Below are positions 50,160-62,074 of a DNA stretch of 64,000 nucleotides, piece by piece (the first letter of the stretch is position 1; each line of letters opens with the position of its first letter). The DNA lies in contig CM049306.1 of assembly GCA_026874595.1 (NCBI GenBank), positions 12,481,019 to 12,545,018 of the forward strand. The letters are read 5' to 3'. The stretch comes from Sipunculus nudus. Taxonomy: Eukaryota; Annelida; Sipuncula; Golfingiida; Sipunculidae. The notes beneath the pieces are model-generated. The model did not search any database. It worked only from the letters and a program-made list of their open reading frames with translations, and had not been told where the DNA came from. Made by a program: the position numbers and the translations under genes.

Positions 50160-52312
50160 ACGGTTTTTCTCTTTCTGTTTCACAGTCTTTTCCTGATCAC
50201 AGTCTCTTTTTACTTTACCGCGATACAGGAAGATAAAAATACCTTTACATTCTAGTGTTATATTTTTTTACAGATATCTAAAGTAGCATGGGAATTTTGC
50301 CAACCAAAGCATGCATCCAAAAACACCGTTTATTTAACATCACAAGAAACAATTTCATTTAACCAACAATATACAAAAGATCCAACAAAAAAAGGGGAAC
50401 TGGTACTTATAGTCTACTGGGTAAGGTTCTGTTTATGGTTTAAGACTTATCCAACAGATGGCAGCATCGATGCTTAATATCCCAGGTGATACTGCTCCTC
50501 CCATAAACAGGTGCCTGGCGAGAAACTTTCATATAGGATGATGACGTCCTTCGAACTGTCCCTAGTTTAACCTGTTAGTGAACTTATTGTAAAATTATTA
50601 ACATCATCAAAACGATTCCTTGATGATTATGCTGAAGACAGCACCGTGACGTATATTTTGCACCTTAAAAGTTGACAGACTTGAGATTCACCTTTATGAC
50701 TTCACATCAAAGAGATCTTCTTGCTTACGCCAGCAGGGTATGCATTCATCCCTGTTCTGCAATCATGATTAGATTTGTGAAAATTTCAGGCAATTTCGGG
50801 AATAAGCCATTAAAGAATCGATATGATTAGGTGTGGATCCGGAGCATGATCCGGATTGGAGAAGGTCATCTAAAAAATATCCACAAATGTAAAATCACGT
50901 ATACATATGATAAACCTCAGTCCTGGTAATATGGACCAAATAAGTGAATGCAAACCCAGGCTTGCATTCCTCATAATGCAGATTTCTAGTTCAGTAATAT
51001 TATTCTCGACTTGTTTGCTTAAATACCATTATTACATACTTCTTGATGGTGATCACGGTGCCCCACAAATACGTTTTGACTTACTTCATAATTTGACTTT
51101 CAATAAATAATTACTGAAAGAGCTCCTAAGTTATTGCTAGCATTATTTACAGACACTGACAGTCGTCCTAACAAGGGGTTCCTTTTGAAAGTAGTTATAG
51201 TAATAATTGTTGTGAAGAGCAAATGTTACAATGGACGAATGAGACCTATCCATTTGACAGGACTTCATAGAGGCTTGTTTAAAAAAACAGTTCAACAATT
51301 TTTAGGGGGCCACCAAAATGGTCAGTCCTTTTTAATTGTCATTGAAGGTTGCAACTCCCTTCCAACAAGCACGATAGATCAGACAGGAAGAAAACAGCTG
51401 TGCACTGCGCAGATGAAGGGATCAGTTTCCAGAAACTGACATGATATCATACCAGCTGAGAATGTCATGGCTGTCAATTTCACTCAACTTCTCGACTGCC
51501 TCGCAATATCACGTGACCTAAATGAAAACTCCATTGTACACTGCGTAAGCATGTTTATGTGTCCACGACCTGAAGAAAGAGATACACCTGTACCACCGGA
51601 TTAAAAAAAAATATGTAAATGATCGTGAAATGTTATTTATCACAAAGATAGGATAAAATTAAAGAGTTTGTGGCACTGCGTAAAATAAAATAATCCATAA
51701 TGCCAACTGAATGGCATCATATATATTTAAGCTGATGTGCTATGGAGGTCAATTGATTTTTCAATTGAATGTTTGGGAAACTTGTATTTCATACCACATG
51801 CTTCATCAAGTGAACATACATTAAGAGAATAGACTAGTTCTAAAAATCATTCCTGAATATTAATACTACTAAACAGAATAGTTTATTACACAAAATTTTC
51901 TAGCTTATGCCTGAATATTTTCTTTTAGATCTGACACGACAAAAGTGTTTTCTTCTGGTAAATCACAAAATTCAAATTTACTAACTATCGGTTTTGTTTA
52001 TCTTGTGTAAGGCTCAGTGCGATCTACAAGTTTGCATCATATGCACACGGTGTTTTTTTTTTTTCAAATATGTGTAGTAAATATTTTTTATTTCTAATAA
52101 TATTTATAAATACATGCAAGTAATATAAAAGGTATGCATTATGTAAACAACTAAAGTCTTTTAAGACGATAATGCAAAGTCAATGTCAGCTAATTGGTAA
52201 GGATAATCTTACCATATCACCAAAGCAGCGGGTAAATTACAATGTGCACAAGTATCTACAAGTTTGCTGATTCTATCATGCACAATCACCGCATAACAAA
52301 GATAGCATATAA
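50160..52312. other. Unassigned sequence
   Basis: No gene supported. A 101-codon frame at 51134-51439 has no recognisable domain. Confidence 0.5.
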
Positions 52313-52450
52313 AGGGTAGGACGTCGCCTAGTGGTTACAGCTTTAGACATCGGAGTTGTAGGTCTCCACTTCGAACCCCGTCGATGTCTCAATGGCATAA
52401 TGGTGAAATTTCGCCAGAATCCAAGAGATTCCCCCTTATGTCTTAACAAT
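52313..52450 (+). mobile_element. tRNA-derived SINE-like sequence
   Basis: TCGCCTAGTGGTTACAG (A-box region, about 52324-52340) and CACTTCGAACCCCG (B-box-like, about 52367-52380) are spaced like tRNA promoter boxes. A non-tRNA body follows with TCCAAGAGATTCCCCC. Confidence 0.45.
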
Positions 52451-53100
52451 AGGTTATGACTTCTTTTGAATAAGATACCGTCTTTATCATATGGATAAAC
52501 TAATTCTCATAGAAAGTGATACCAACAGGTCTAAATCTATATCTTAAAAAAAGCATACAGCATAATGTTGTGAGCTTCTGAATGTGTATTTATTCTGTCT
52601 CCATGCAAGCAAAGAGTCTGAAAGCTGCACCATCATCTCATAGTAAAAGTGTCATTGGATCTATACACCTGACAGGTGTCAGCTTCTACCCCTGTGTGTA
52701 TCCTGCCATGCACGCATTCAGTCTTAAATAAAATTTATGAACAAAAAAAATTATTTTCCATGGATTGTGCAACTAGTTATAATATATAACTAGTACAAGG
52801 CACCTGCATGACTCGAATGGTGATGTTCGGTAGGGGTGGTTAGAATAAGAAATTCAGGAGAAAACCACTACAACCCATTCTCATAGCAACACCGGTTATT
52901 GAACATTCGTCCCCATTGGAGAGCGCCGAGCGTTTTACCACTCATTACATTGAAACAGACATAGTGTTCAAATATTTAAAATTTACATATATATTACATT
53001 TCAGCACAGTATTCAACAAATAAGTTTTGCCGTTCCATGTGCTCGATAGAAGGTAATTTAGCACAATTATAATCCCAAATCAAACCAGATTTCATTCACA
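52451..53100. other. Unassigned sequence
   Basis: Nothing supported. Confidence 0.5.
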
Positions 53101-53103
53101 GAG

Positions 53104-53712
53104 TCATTATCCTGACTTGAAACCCATATAAATAAATTTCTCGACCCAAAATAGAAATAGTGCACTTGCAATACATTCTCGGACATATAACACAGCAAAT
53201 ATTTTTATTTCATAATTCGGCGGCCATCTTGTCCGCCATCTTGGATATTTTACCAAGATATTCTGAATTCCGCTTGGCCTCATATCTGGAAATATTGAGT
53301 ATGGTCTGGACAACCATTATTCCAAGTTTCATTCTTCTTTCATCTTTTACAGAATTTTTTTAAATATGCAGCTTAACCGCTGAACTTACGGGAATATTAC
53401 CGAACTCTTGTTATAAAAAAAAACAAAAAACAATGAGTACCTTGAGAGGTTTTGAACCTCAAAAATTGAATTTCTCAGCCCAAAAAACATAGATATAGGG
53501 TACTTGCAATGCTATCTAGCGACATTATAACTCAGGTTATTGACATTTTTTAATCCGGCGGCCATTTTGGCCAAGATAATTTATTTTCAGCTTGGCCCTT
53601 TATCTGAAATTCACCATTAAGCTCCAAAGAACAGTTTTGCCAACTTTCATGCTTCTTTCATTTTTTGCACAATTCTTCGAAATATGGGAGCTTAACCGCT
53701 GGACTATACACA
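53104..53712 (+). repeat. Two-copy tandem repeat, about 338 bp
   Basis: CTTGCAAT recurs at 53165 and 53503. Both units share CGGCGGCCAT(C/T)TTG, CAGCTTGGCC-like, TTTCATTCTTCTTTCAT-like and GCTTAACCGCTG phrases in the same order. The CGGCGGCCATCTTG motif is also the innermost conserved phrase of the foldback element's terminal repeat. Confidence 0.7.
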
Positions 53713-55590
53713 AATAATCAATCGAAAGGTTTCCCCGTGTTTACCTTTTACAATAACTCACACTTCCGAACTTTGGTTTAGATTATATTTACTTTCCAAC
53801 AGTCTTCTCTTAAATACCTGTACTGCCATAATACCGGCAAAGCTGTTACACATTTGGGGAAAATCATTATTTTTAGATTGAATACGCACACGCACACATA
53901 CAGAGAGAGACAGAGAGATCACCATTTAGATTAACCAATCACGCAGATCACCTTTCTGGCTTTACCGCCATCTGCCGGTTGAGTTAATAACTAGTTCTCA
54001 TATCCCATCCAAGAGACGTGGACAAGAAACGTCAGGCCAAAGGTCAATTGCAGGGAGTTGAATACTTGCCTGCCCCTAGAATCTATTAATTTTTAATTTA
54101 TAAAATAATGATTCATGATAATATAAATAGCCATAAAATAAACATATTTATATTGAATGCAGCTTTGGGAATTCTACCAAGGGAGAGAATATATTACATC
54201 GTTTGTTACCAGGAAGAAGTACATTGATCAATAGTTTTGTCTGTTCTGTTTACAAAAGTGTGTCAAACCAGGTTTAAGGAAATTTACATAAATTACTGAG
54301 AAAGAAACAGGGGTAGTGGTACGAATTATGATTCATTTTCTCACTCGATCAAAGCTTTTGAGCGCTGCTGACATCTGATGGCAAACTTTGAAACTATATG
54401 AAAATAAATTTCTTGGTCAACTCTTGTTCAGTGTATCTAACTATCTGTTGATACAGGTTGATCTGTCAAGTAAAAAATAAAGCCCTCTCGTAAAGCTTAA
54501 AAACCATGAGCGCGCATATATATGCATGGAAAAAATGCCTCATACCTATCTGTGCGTATAAATGTGAAATGTCAATGGTAGCCGACAACGCGCACACGTC
54601 AGATCCAGTGGACCCTCCCTCCACAAAAACACTTGGTCGACGTTATTTTGAATTTGTAAGTTAACTTAGACCACATACGCGAGAAAATCACTCCGGTGGC
54701 ACGTGCATACCCATATACGCTGACGGAGACATGGATTTAACAGTTGTAAGAGCGAGTTTTTTTACATGAACTCACATGCATGGACATATATTCACATCTC
54801 ATTCTCTCCATCTCTCTCTCTCTCTTTCTCTCTCTCTCTCACTTATAATAATTTATACAGACAGCCAGTAAAAAAAAAAAAAAAAAGTTTTTATTATTCA
54901 TCATGCAGAGTAACAGAGCAGAGTATCGAAATTAAACAAAAAAAAAGGCAGCGTTAAGTGTATAAGTGTATAAAAACAATGTCTACAATAATTATACCAC
55001 CAGAAGCCCAATTTTTAGCAGATGTCTGCGTTAAAATAAAGCTCTTTACATTATTGAAAATATAGATCTTAGAATCAATATGTAAAGTCAGTTAATTTGT
55101 AAATTGCCTCAAATTTTTCAGTCTATCTACAAATTGCCCGATTTCCTAAAGCAATTAAAAACAATACTGAAATTTCAGACACATCATAAATTGACTCTAA
55201 ATTCAGTCTATTTATTTGAAAGAAAGAATGTCATATTGTCATAAATAAATAAGATCAAATTTCAATATGTAAAATACAATTAATTACCATTTCAGGCAGT
55301 TTGGTAGACTGACTGAATATTTAAAGCAAATTTACAAATTAGCTCATTTTACACATTGACAGATAAACACATCACGCACCATTATGTTAATTTTATTCAG
55401 CAAATATAACTGTTTGATGGTTATACTGGTATGACATATAACGGTAAACATTTGAGTATTCTGTAATTGTATGATTATTACTTGACTGCATGCATAATTG
55501 GAGATCAAGTAATGATTTAAATCGTGTCAATTATAATATTTTTACACTAATACCTCGATTGCTCCCCAGAGCCATCTGTTGTCTATTCGT
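53713..55590. other. Unassigned sequence with (TC)n at 54806-54841
   Basis: No gene supported. An A homopolymer lies near 54871-54886. Confidence 0.5.
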
Positions 55591-55591
55591 T

Positions 55592-55945
55592 GAAATAGAG
55601 TAACTGCATGTAGTGCACTCATTCTAGAACATTCCTTTGTATATTGTTTAAAAAAAAACAGAAATAATACAAGGTGGTTTTTGGCCTTACGAGCAATATG
55701 GTTCCTCCTTGGTATAATGTTAACAAGAAAAACAAAGAATTTATTCAAACTATAAAATATGACTATGACTAAATCTATGAAATAGAGTAACTGCATGGAG
55801 TGCACTCATTCTAGAACATTCCTTTGTATAATGTATAAAAAAAAAAAAAAAAAAAAACAGAAATAATACAAGGAGGTTATTTGGCCATATGAGCAATATG
55901 GTTCTACTTGGGTATAATGGTAACAAGAAAAAAAAATTATTCAAA
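55592..55945 (+). repeat. Two-copy tandem duplication, 187-bp offset
   Basis: GAAATAGAGTAACTGCATG starts at 55592 and again at 55779. Both copies continue through CATTCTAGAACATTCCTTTG, a poly(A) run of different length (9 vs about 20) and GAGCAATATGGTTC. Confidence 0.85.
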
Positions 55946-56204
55946 CAAGGACATCAGATGGCGTTTATAAGCAACTCCGGTATTACCGTCAATAATAAAT
56001 CCCTTAATGTTTAAATGGCCTACGCTCCTGCACCAACTGTAAATGTTGTACTGCGTTCACTATGAATATGAATTGTGACTTAGAAAATCTTAAATAAAAT
56101 TACTAGAGATGGTGGTCTTAAAAATATGTATAAATTTCACATCCAAATCATAAATCACAAACAAAAAGTCTGAAGCTAATGTTCCAATTAAAAAAGGAAC
56201 AACA

Positions 56205-58247
<2,043 letters not shown>

Positions 58248-58302
<55 letters not shown>
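58248..58302. repeat. (AT)n microsatellite
   Basis: AT run with one AAAT interruption. A short TA run also lies at 58979-58996. Confidence 0.95.
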
Positions 58303-58303
<1 letters not shown>

Positions 58304-59200
58304 TATTTAATCCTTTATATACACAATGTAAGAAAATTGAGCTTCTTATAAAAAACATTGCAAATACATCATCCATGAAATACACCGATTTTATTATAAA
58401 AATATAATATGACGAAAATAGATATAAGAATAAATATAAGTTTGCATATATACAAAAACATTTTGATAAATATACCATTTCAATAAATGATTATGGATGT
58501 ATAATGCAGGATGTAAACAAACTGAAAACACAGAAACAAATCGGTCAAACATAACGGTAACTATATACAGTTTCAGTAATGACACGGTCAGTCATGGAAC
58601 TATATGACTATATAGAAACAAGATATTAGACAACAAAACAATGTTGAGCCTCATACCGTTTCGGCGTGACTGATTGGTGTTCGATTAACAATCTGACCTG
58701 CCCCTCTGACCTTTGATTTTACGGCTTAAAACCGTAATTTGCGAGCACCATAAGCTCACGCCACACAGGTAAATAACAGTTCAGAAAGAAACCGCTCTTG
58801 GGGTGATTCTGACGCGTGTTTTGGTTATGCCGTGTGGGAAACCATGACAATGACTTTATTGAGAGAAAGTTTAAGGCACAAGATATTCTGGAAAAGAAAT
58901 CTGTGACAAAATATTTGATTCGCGTTTGATCGTGAGACTTGAATAGACGGTCTATGGAAACTAATTTATAGAATACAGTATATATATATATATATAGTGA
59001 CGCATTTTTAGAGAGACTAACTTGTTTATTAACATACGACTTTTCGATGCGCACAGGCTTCTTAAGCTTGTTATATATAAATTATACGCGAGTATCTCTT
59101 ACGTAATAATGTCTCTTTCGCACGAGACAGTATCTAGTTCGCACGAGATTATATCTCGCGCACGCGTTTGTATGCCATACTTTAGCTACAGCCCTTAAGT
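58303..59200. other. Unassigned sequence
   Basis: 59112-59165 carries CGCACGAGA / TATATCTCGCGCACG phrases that also occur near 16300, 17770 and 60500, a dispersed CG-rich motif. No gene supported. Confidence 0.45.
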
Positions 59201-59317
59201 GGAAAAGAATGTCTGTTGTGTGTTATCTGTTCTATGCCTGGAAAAGAATGTCTGTTGTGTGTTGTCTGTTCTATGCCTGGAAAAGAATGTCTGTTGTGTG
59301 TTGTCTGTTCTATGTCA
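59201..59317 (+). repeat. 39-bp minisatellite, three copies
   Basis: GGAAAAGAATGTCTGTTGTG begins at 59201, 59240 and 59279. The frame through it encodes a Cys/Tyr-rich 13-residue repeat, probably by chance since 39 is a multiple of three. Confidence 0.95.
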
Positions 59318-59685
59318 GATCGTTAATGCAATTTAAACTGTTTGTGTGCAACATACTTATTGTATGTGCGTTTACCCCGAAAGCCTTCAGGTTAATTTAA
59401 CAGTGGCTTTCATTGTTTTGATTCAGAATTTCAGGATTTATATGAAAAATTTGCCCATTTGAAATTTGTCCATTCCAGGAAAACTTTATTTAGTTTGTTT
59501 AAGGTTAGGGTTTTTAAGATTAGGATGATGGTTATACAAGGGTTAGAGTTCTATAAAACCTTGTGTATACCCTGCCCTATGTACCTAGGGCATTTGTGTA
59601 CCTATTCTGTCTTCCCGGAAAAGCCTACGCTATAGGATTTGGGTGAGGGGTATATGATCCCGGGTAAACTGAACAGGGAAAACAA

Positions 59686-60060
59686 TAGTGGTGTGCCGAT
59701 TAATCAATTAAATCGATGATTGGTAGTTTTCTTTCAAAATCGATTAAATCGATTGCATTTTTGCATAATCGATAAAAAACGATTGTGAAGGCATATACAA
59801 AGAATCTTATCCTGTCAGAGATGTACAAACACAAAGATACTCACAGTATCAAAACTGAATCTTTCGGGTGGATTGATGGTGTCATCTATAAATACCGATG
59901 TACATATTAGACTATTTTCACGGGGCAACCAATACACAACAGATTTCAAGGTAATATAGAAAGTTCATAAAATAATCAATTAATAGTCGAACTAGTCGAT
60001 CATCGGTCGTATTTATTTTTCAATCAACGATTATGATTTTAAAACCAATTCCTACGATTA
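59686..60060 (-). mobile_element. hAT-like MITE, copy 2
   Basis: Reverse-oriented copy of 8035-8383. Begins TAGTGGTGTGCCGATTAATC and ends CCAATTCCTACGATTA. Flanks GAAAACAA (59678-59685) and GAAAATAA (60061-60068) match at 7 of 8 positions, good support for an 8-bp target duplication. It is better preserved at the flanks than copy 1 but has lost part of one TIR. Confidence 0.65.
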
Positions 60061-60068
60061 GAAAATAA

Positions 60069-61029
60069 CTTTTTGTTATGTCTCCCGGGAAAAGCTTACA
60101 ACAAAATGGGTCTGTCATGACACTTCATTTGCAGTCTAAGGGGGGGGGGGGGGGGGGAGGCAAGGTGACATGTCCCCTTCAGTTTTTAGGGAGAAGGTGG
60201 TGGGCCCCACCAAGTTTCATTTTCCCCTTACTTTTCAGTTTATAGTTAGCTCAATTTCCTCTTCCCAGTTTTTCCCACAATATTTTTTCAATTATGCATC
60301 TCATATTATGAAAATTTAGTATACATTAGATCCGTGCTCCTACAACCCCCCCCCCCCCCATCCCCCTTCCCACAAATTATCCCCCGCCCACACATGCAAA
60401 TAAATCAACCAAATCTTTATTCAATATAGAGAAACATGCATAAAGGATATAAAATGTAGGTATTACTGTATTGTCCATCTATATTTATCGCGTACGCTTG
60501 GATAATTATCCAACGAGATAATATCTGGTGCGAACGGCGTACGAGATACTTTCGCCTGAAAACGATAAACATAGTACATGTATATATTATTCTATATGCC
60601 CTATACGAGCAAACGTAGTTATATCTATCCGATCACTTGAAAATATATCCTGCCTCCTGAATGTTCCACTTTAAAAATTGGAAAACAGGATGTTTTTTTA
60701 AGGATTAGACGTGGTAGAAACCCGAACAAAACCTTTCATTTCTGAGACTGTCTGAGGGCCAACTCTGATTTGATTTTGGCTTGGTAGAAAAGCTGCTGAA
60801 ATCAGGACAGAAATAAGGACAGACTCCTATCGAAATTATCCTGGTAAATTTAGGATCGAGACTGATGCAAAATCTGTGATATATAAATAGCACAGACGTT
60901 AATGTAACACACTCTTTAGCCTGTTATAGCAAGCACAGGGCCAGGGGTGCGGAGAGGCGGTAAAATAGGATTGTTGTTGTAACTATTTCATTAAAAAAGC
61001 CTTTAATTTAAAGGATTAAATGTTTTAGA
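60069..61029. other. Unassigned sequence with G and C homopolymers
   Basis: A G-run of about 17 nt at 60140-60157 and a C-run at 60346-60359. No gene supported. It forms the 3' flank of the SAMD9-like gene. Confidence 0.5.
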
Positions 61030-61035
61030 TTTATT
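61030..61035 (-). terminator. Candidate poly(A) signal AATAAA for the SAMD9-like gene
   Basis: A canonical AATAAA lies about 435 nt downstream of the predicted stop at 61468. A weaker variant ATTAAA lies at 61110-61105 on the same strand and would give a shorter 3' UTR. Choice between them is not possible from sequence. Confidence 0.35.
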
Positions 61036-61467
61036 TCCGATCTTGTGCTAAATATTAATTTCCGATCTTATGCTAAATGTTCATGAGATCGAAGCCTCAT
61101 GCAATTTAATACTTCAGTTCAGTGTACCTGTAATCTGTTTTGGACAACAGTTAACATTGGGTGCTCTTAGATTCCATTTGGCTGTTTGTAATTAAACTAT
61201 TTATATTTTTCAAATAGAAAGGTATTAAGTATTGTTATAATATACAATATACCCAACCATTTCATCGTATTTGCAGGTTTAACATGGTGTTTTGTATACA
61301 CACAAAATGCTGTACAAAATTATGAGACAAAATATAGTAACCTTGCCTCAGGAGCAGGGGTCTGAACAAAATGTCTTCCTTCGGGAACCCCACGTAGGGC
61401 AGGCTATCATCACCAGGTGCATGAATAACGCATGCTCTCAGTCCAAAGGTTCACTGTCTCCATTCCC

Positions 61468-61548
61468 TCACTCCCAGTCAAAGGAGTCCAGTTGGCTCTG
61501 TTTCAAAAGCCTGCTGATCTCAACTTGTAACTGCTTCATTCTATTAAG
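61468..61548 (-). CDS. SAMD9/SAMD9L-like protein, terminal exon
   Basis: On the minus strand TATATTTTCCAG ends at 61549 and is a good 3' splice site with a pyrimidine-rich tract. It is followed in phase 0 by 26 codons and TGA at 61470-61468. The peptide LNRMKQLQVEISRLLKQ continues with a short acidic tail ending DWE. It is amphipathic and extends the Lys/Glu-rich helix that ends the previous exon (LTKRKERASASEEE), so splicing would create one continuous coiled-coil-like C-terminal helix. Donor and acceptor phases match exactly. Without splicing the protein would instead end with 11 unrelated hydrophobic residues and a TAA at 62039. The spliced form is my preferred model. Transcript evidence is not available from sequence alone. 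Confidence 0.65.
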   Translation of the reverse strand, partial: LNRMKQLQVEISRLLKQSQLDSFDWE

Positions 61549-62074
61549 CTGGAAAATATAAAGTCATGCATAATTATAAAAAGGGAATTCCACCAAATAG
61601 AGTAATTTACAACCCTAAAAATGAAATGATGGTGACATTGTTGAGAGATAGAGAATTTATATGTGAAGATCAGAGAACGCGATAAATCATCGGAACGATT
61701 TAACAGAGGTCGTGACAGAATTCGCCCCCAGGCAATTATCTGGGAAATCAATTTGTCAGAGAATAGGATTAACTTTAACATGATGATATTCACATAGATA
61801 TATGATGAGTCTCTATATTTAACAGAAATAGCTTATTCATTTACCAACCCTTTAAGAAAGGCTGGGAAGAAATATAGTTTGAAATTAAGCGGAAAAAGGG
61901 TTTCCTTTTTAAAGCATGAATTGTTGCCCATTTCATAGATCAGCCACCCCACCCCCTTACATTAAATAGATAATGACTCCTGGACCAAAAACATCTGCCG
62001 TAGTTAAAAATGATTTTAAGAATAAACATTATATAAATTTATAATACATAAAGAGATAATATAATGTTACTAAC
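61549..62074 (-). other. Predicted 526-bp GT-AG intron of the SAMD9-like gene
   Basis: The donor is GAG|GTTAGT (62077-62069) and the acceptor TTTTCCAG|CTT (61556-61546). The intron is AT-rich and contains multiple stops in all minus-strand frames, unlike the exons on each side. Confidence 0.6.

Noticed and set aside
49197-50255. Long frames (342, 280 and 238 codons) as repeat-protein genes
   Set aside because: They lie on the 27-bp array on both strands at once. A stop-free unit whose length is a multiple of three gives this automatically, and no promoter, signal peptide or splice structure supports any one of them.
51134-51439. 101-codon plus-strand gene
   Set aside because: No domain, splice site or poly(A) signal supports it.
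52313-52400. Functional tRNA gene
   Set aside because: A and B boxes are present but no cloverleaf with a paired acceptor stem can be drawn.
62039-62074. Unspliced C-terminus of the SAMD9-like protein
   Set aside because: A consensus donor precedes it, the 11 added residues are hydrophobic and unlike the family, and a phase-matched terminal exon exists.
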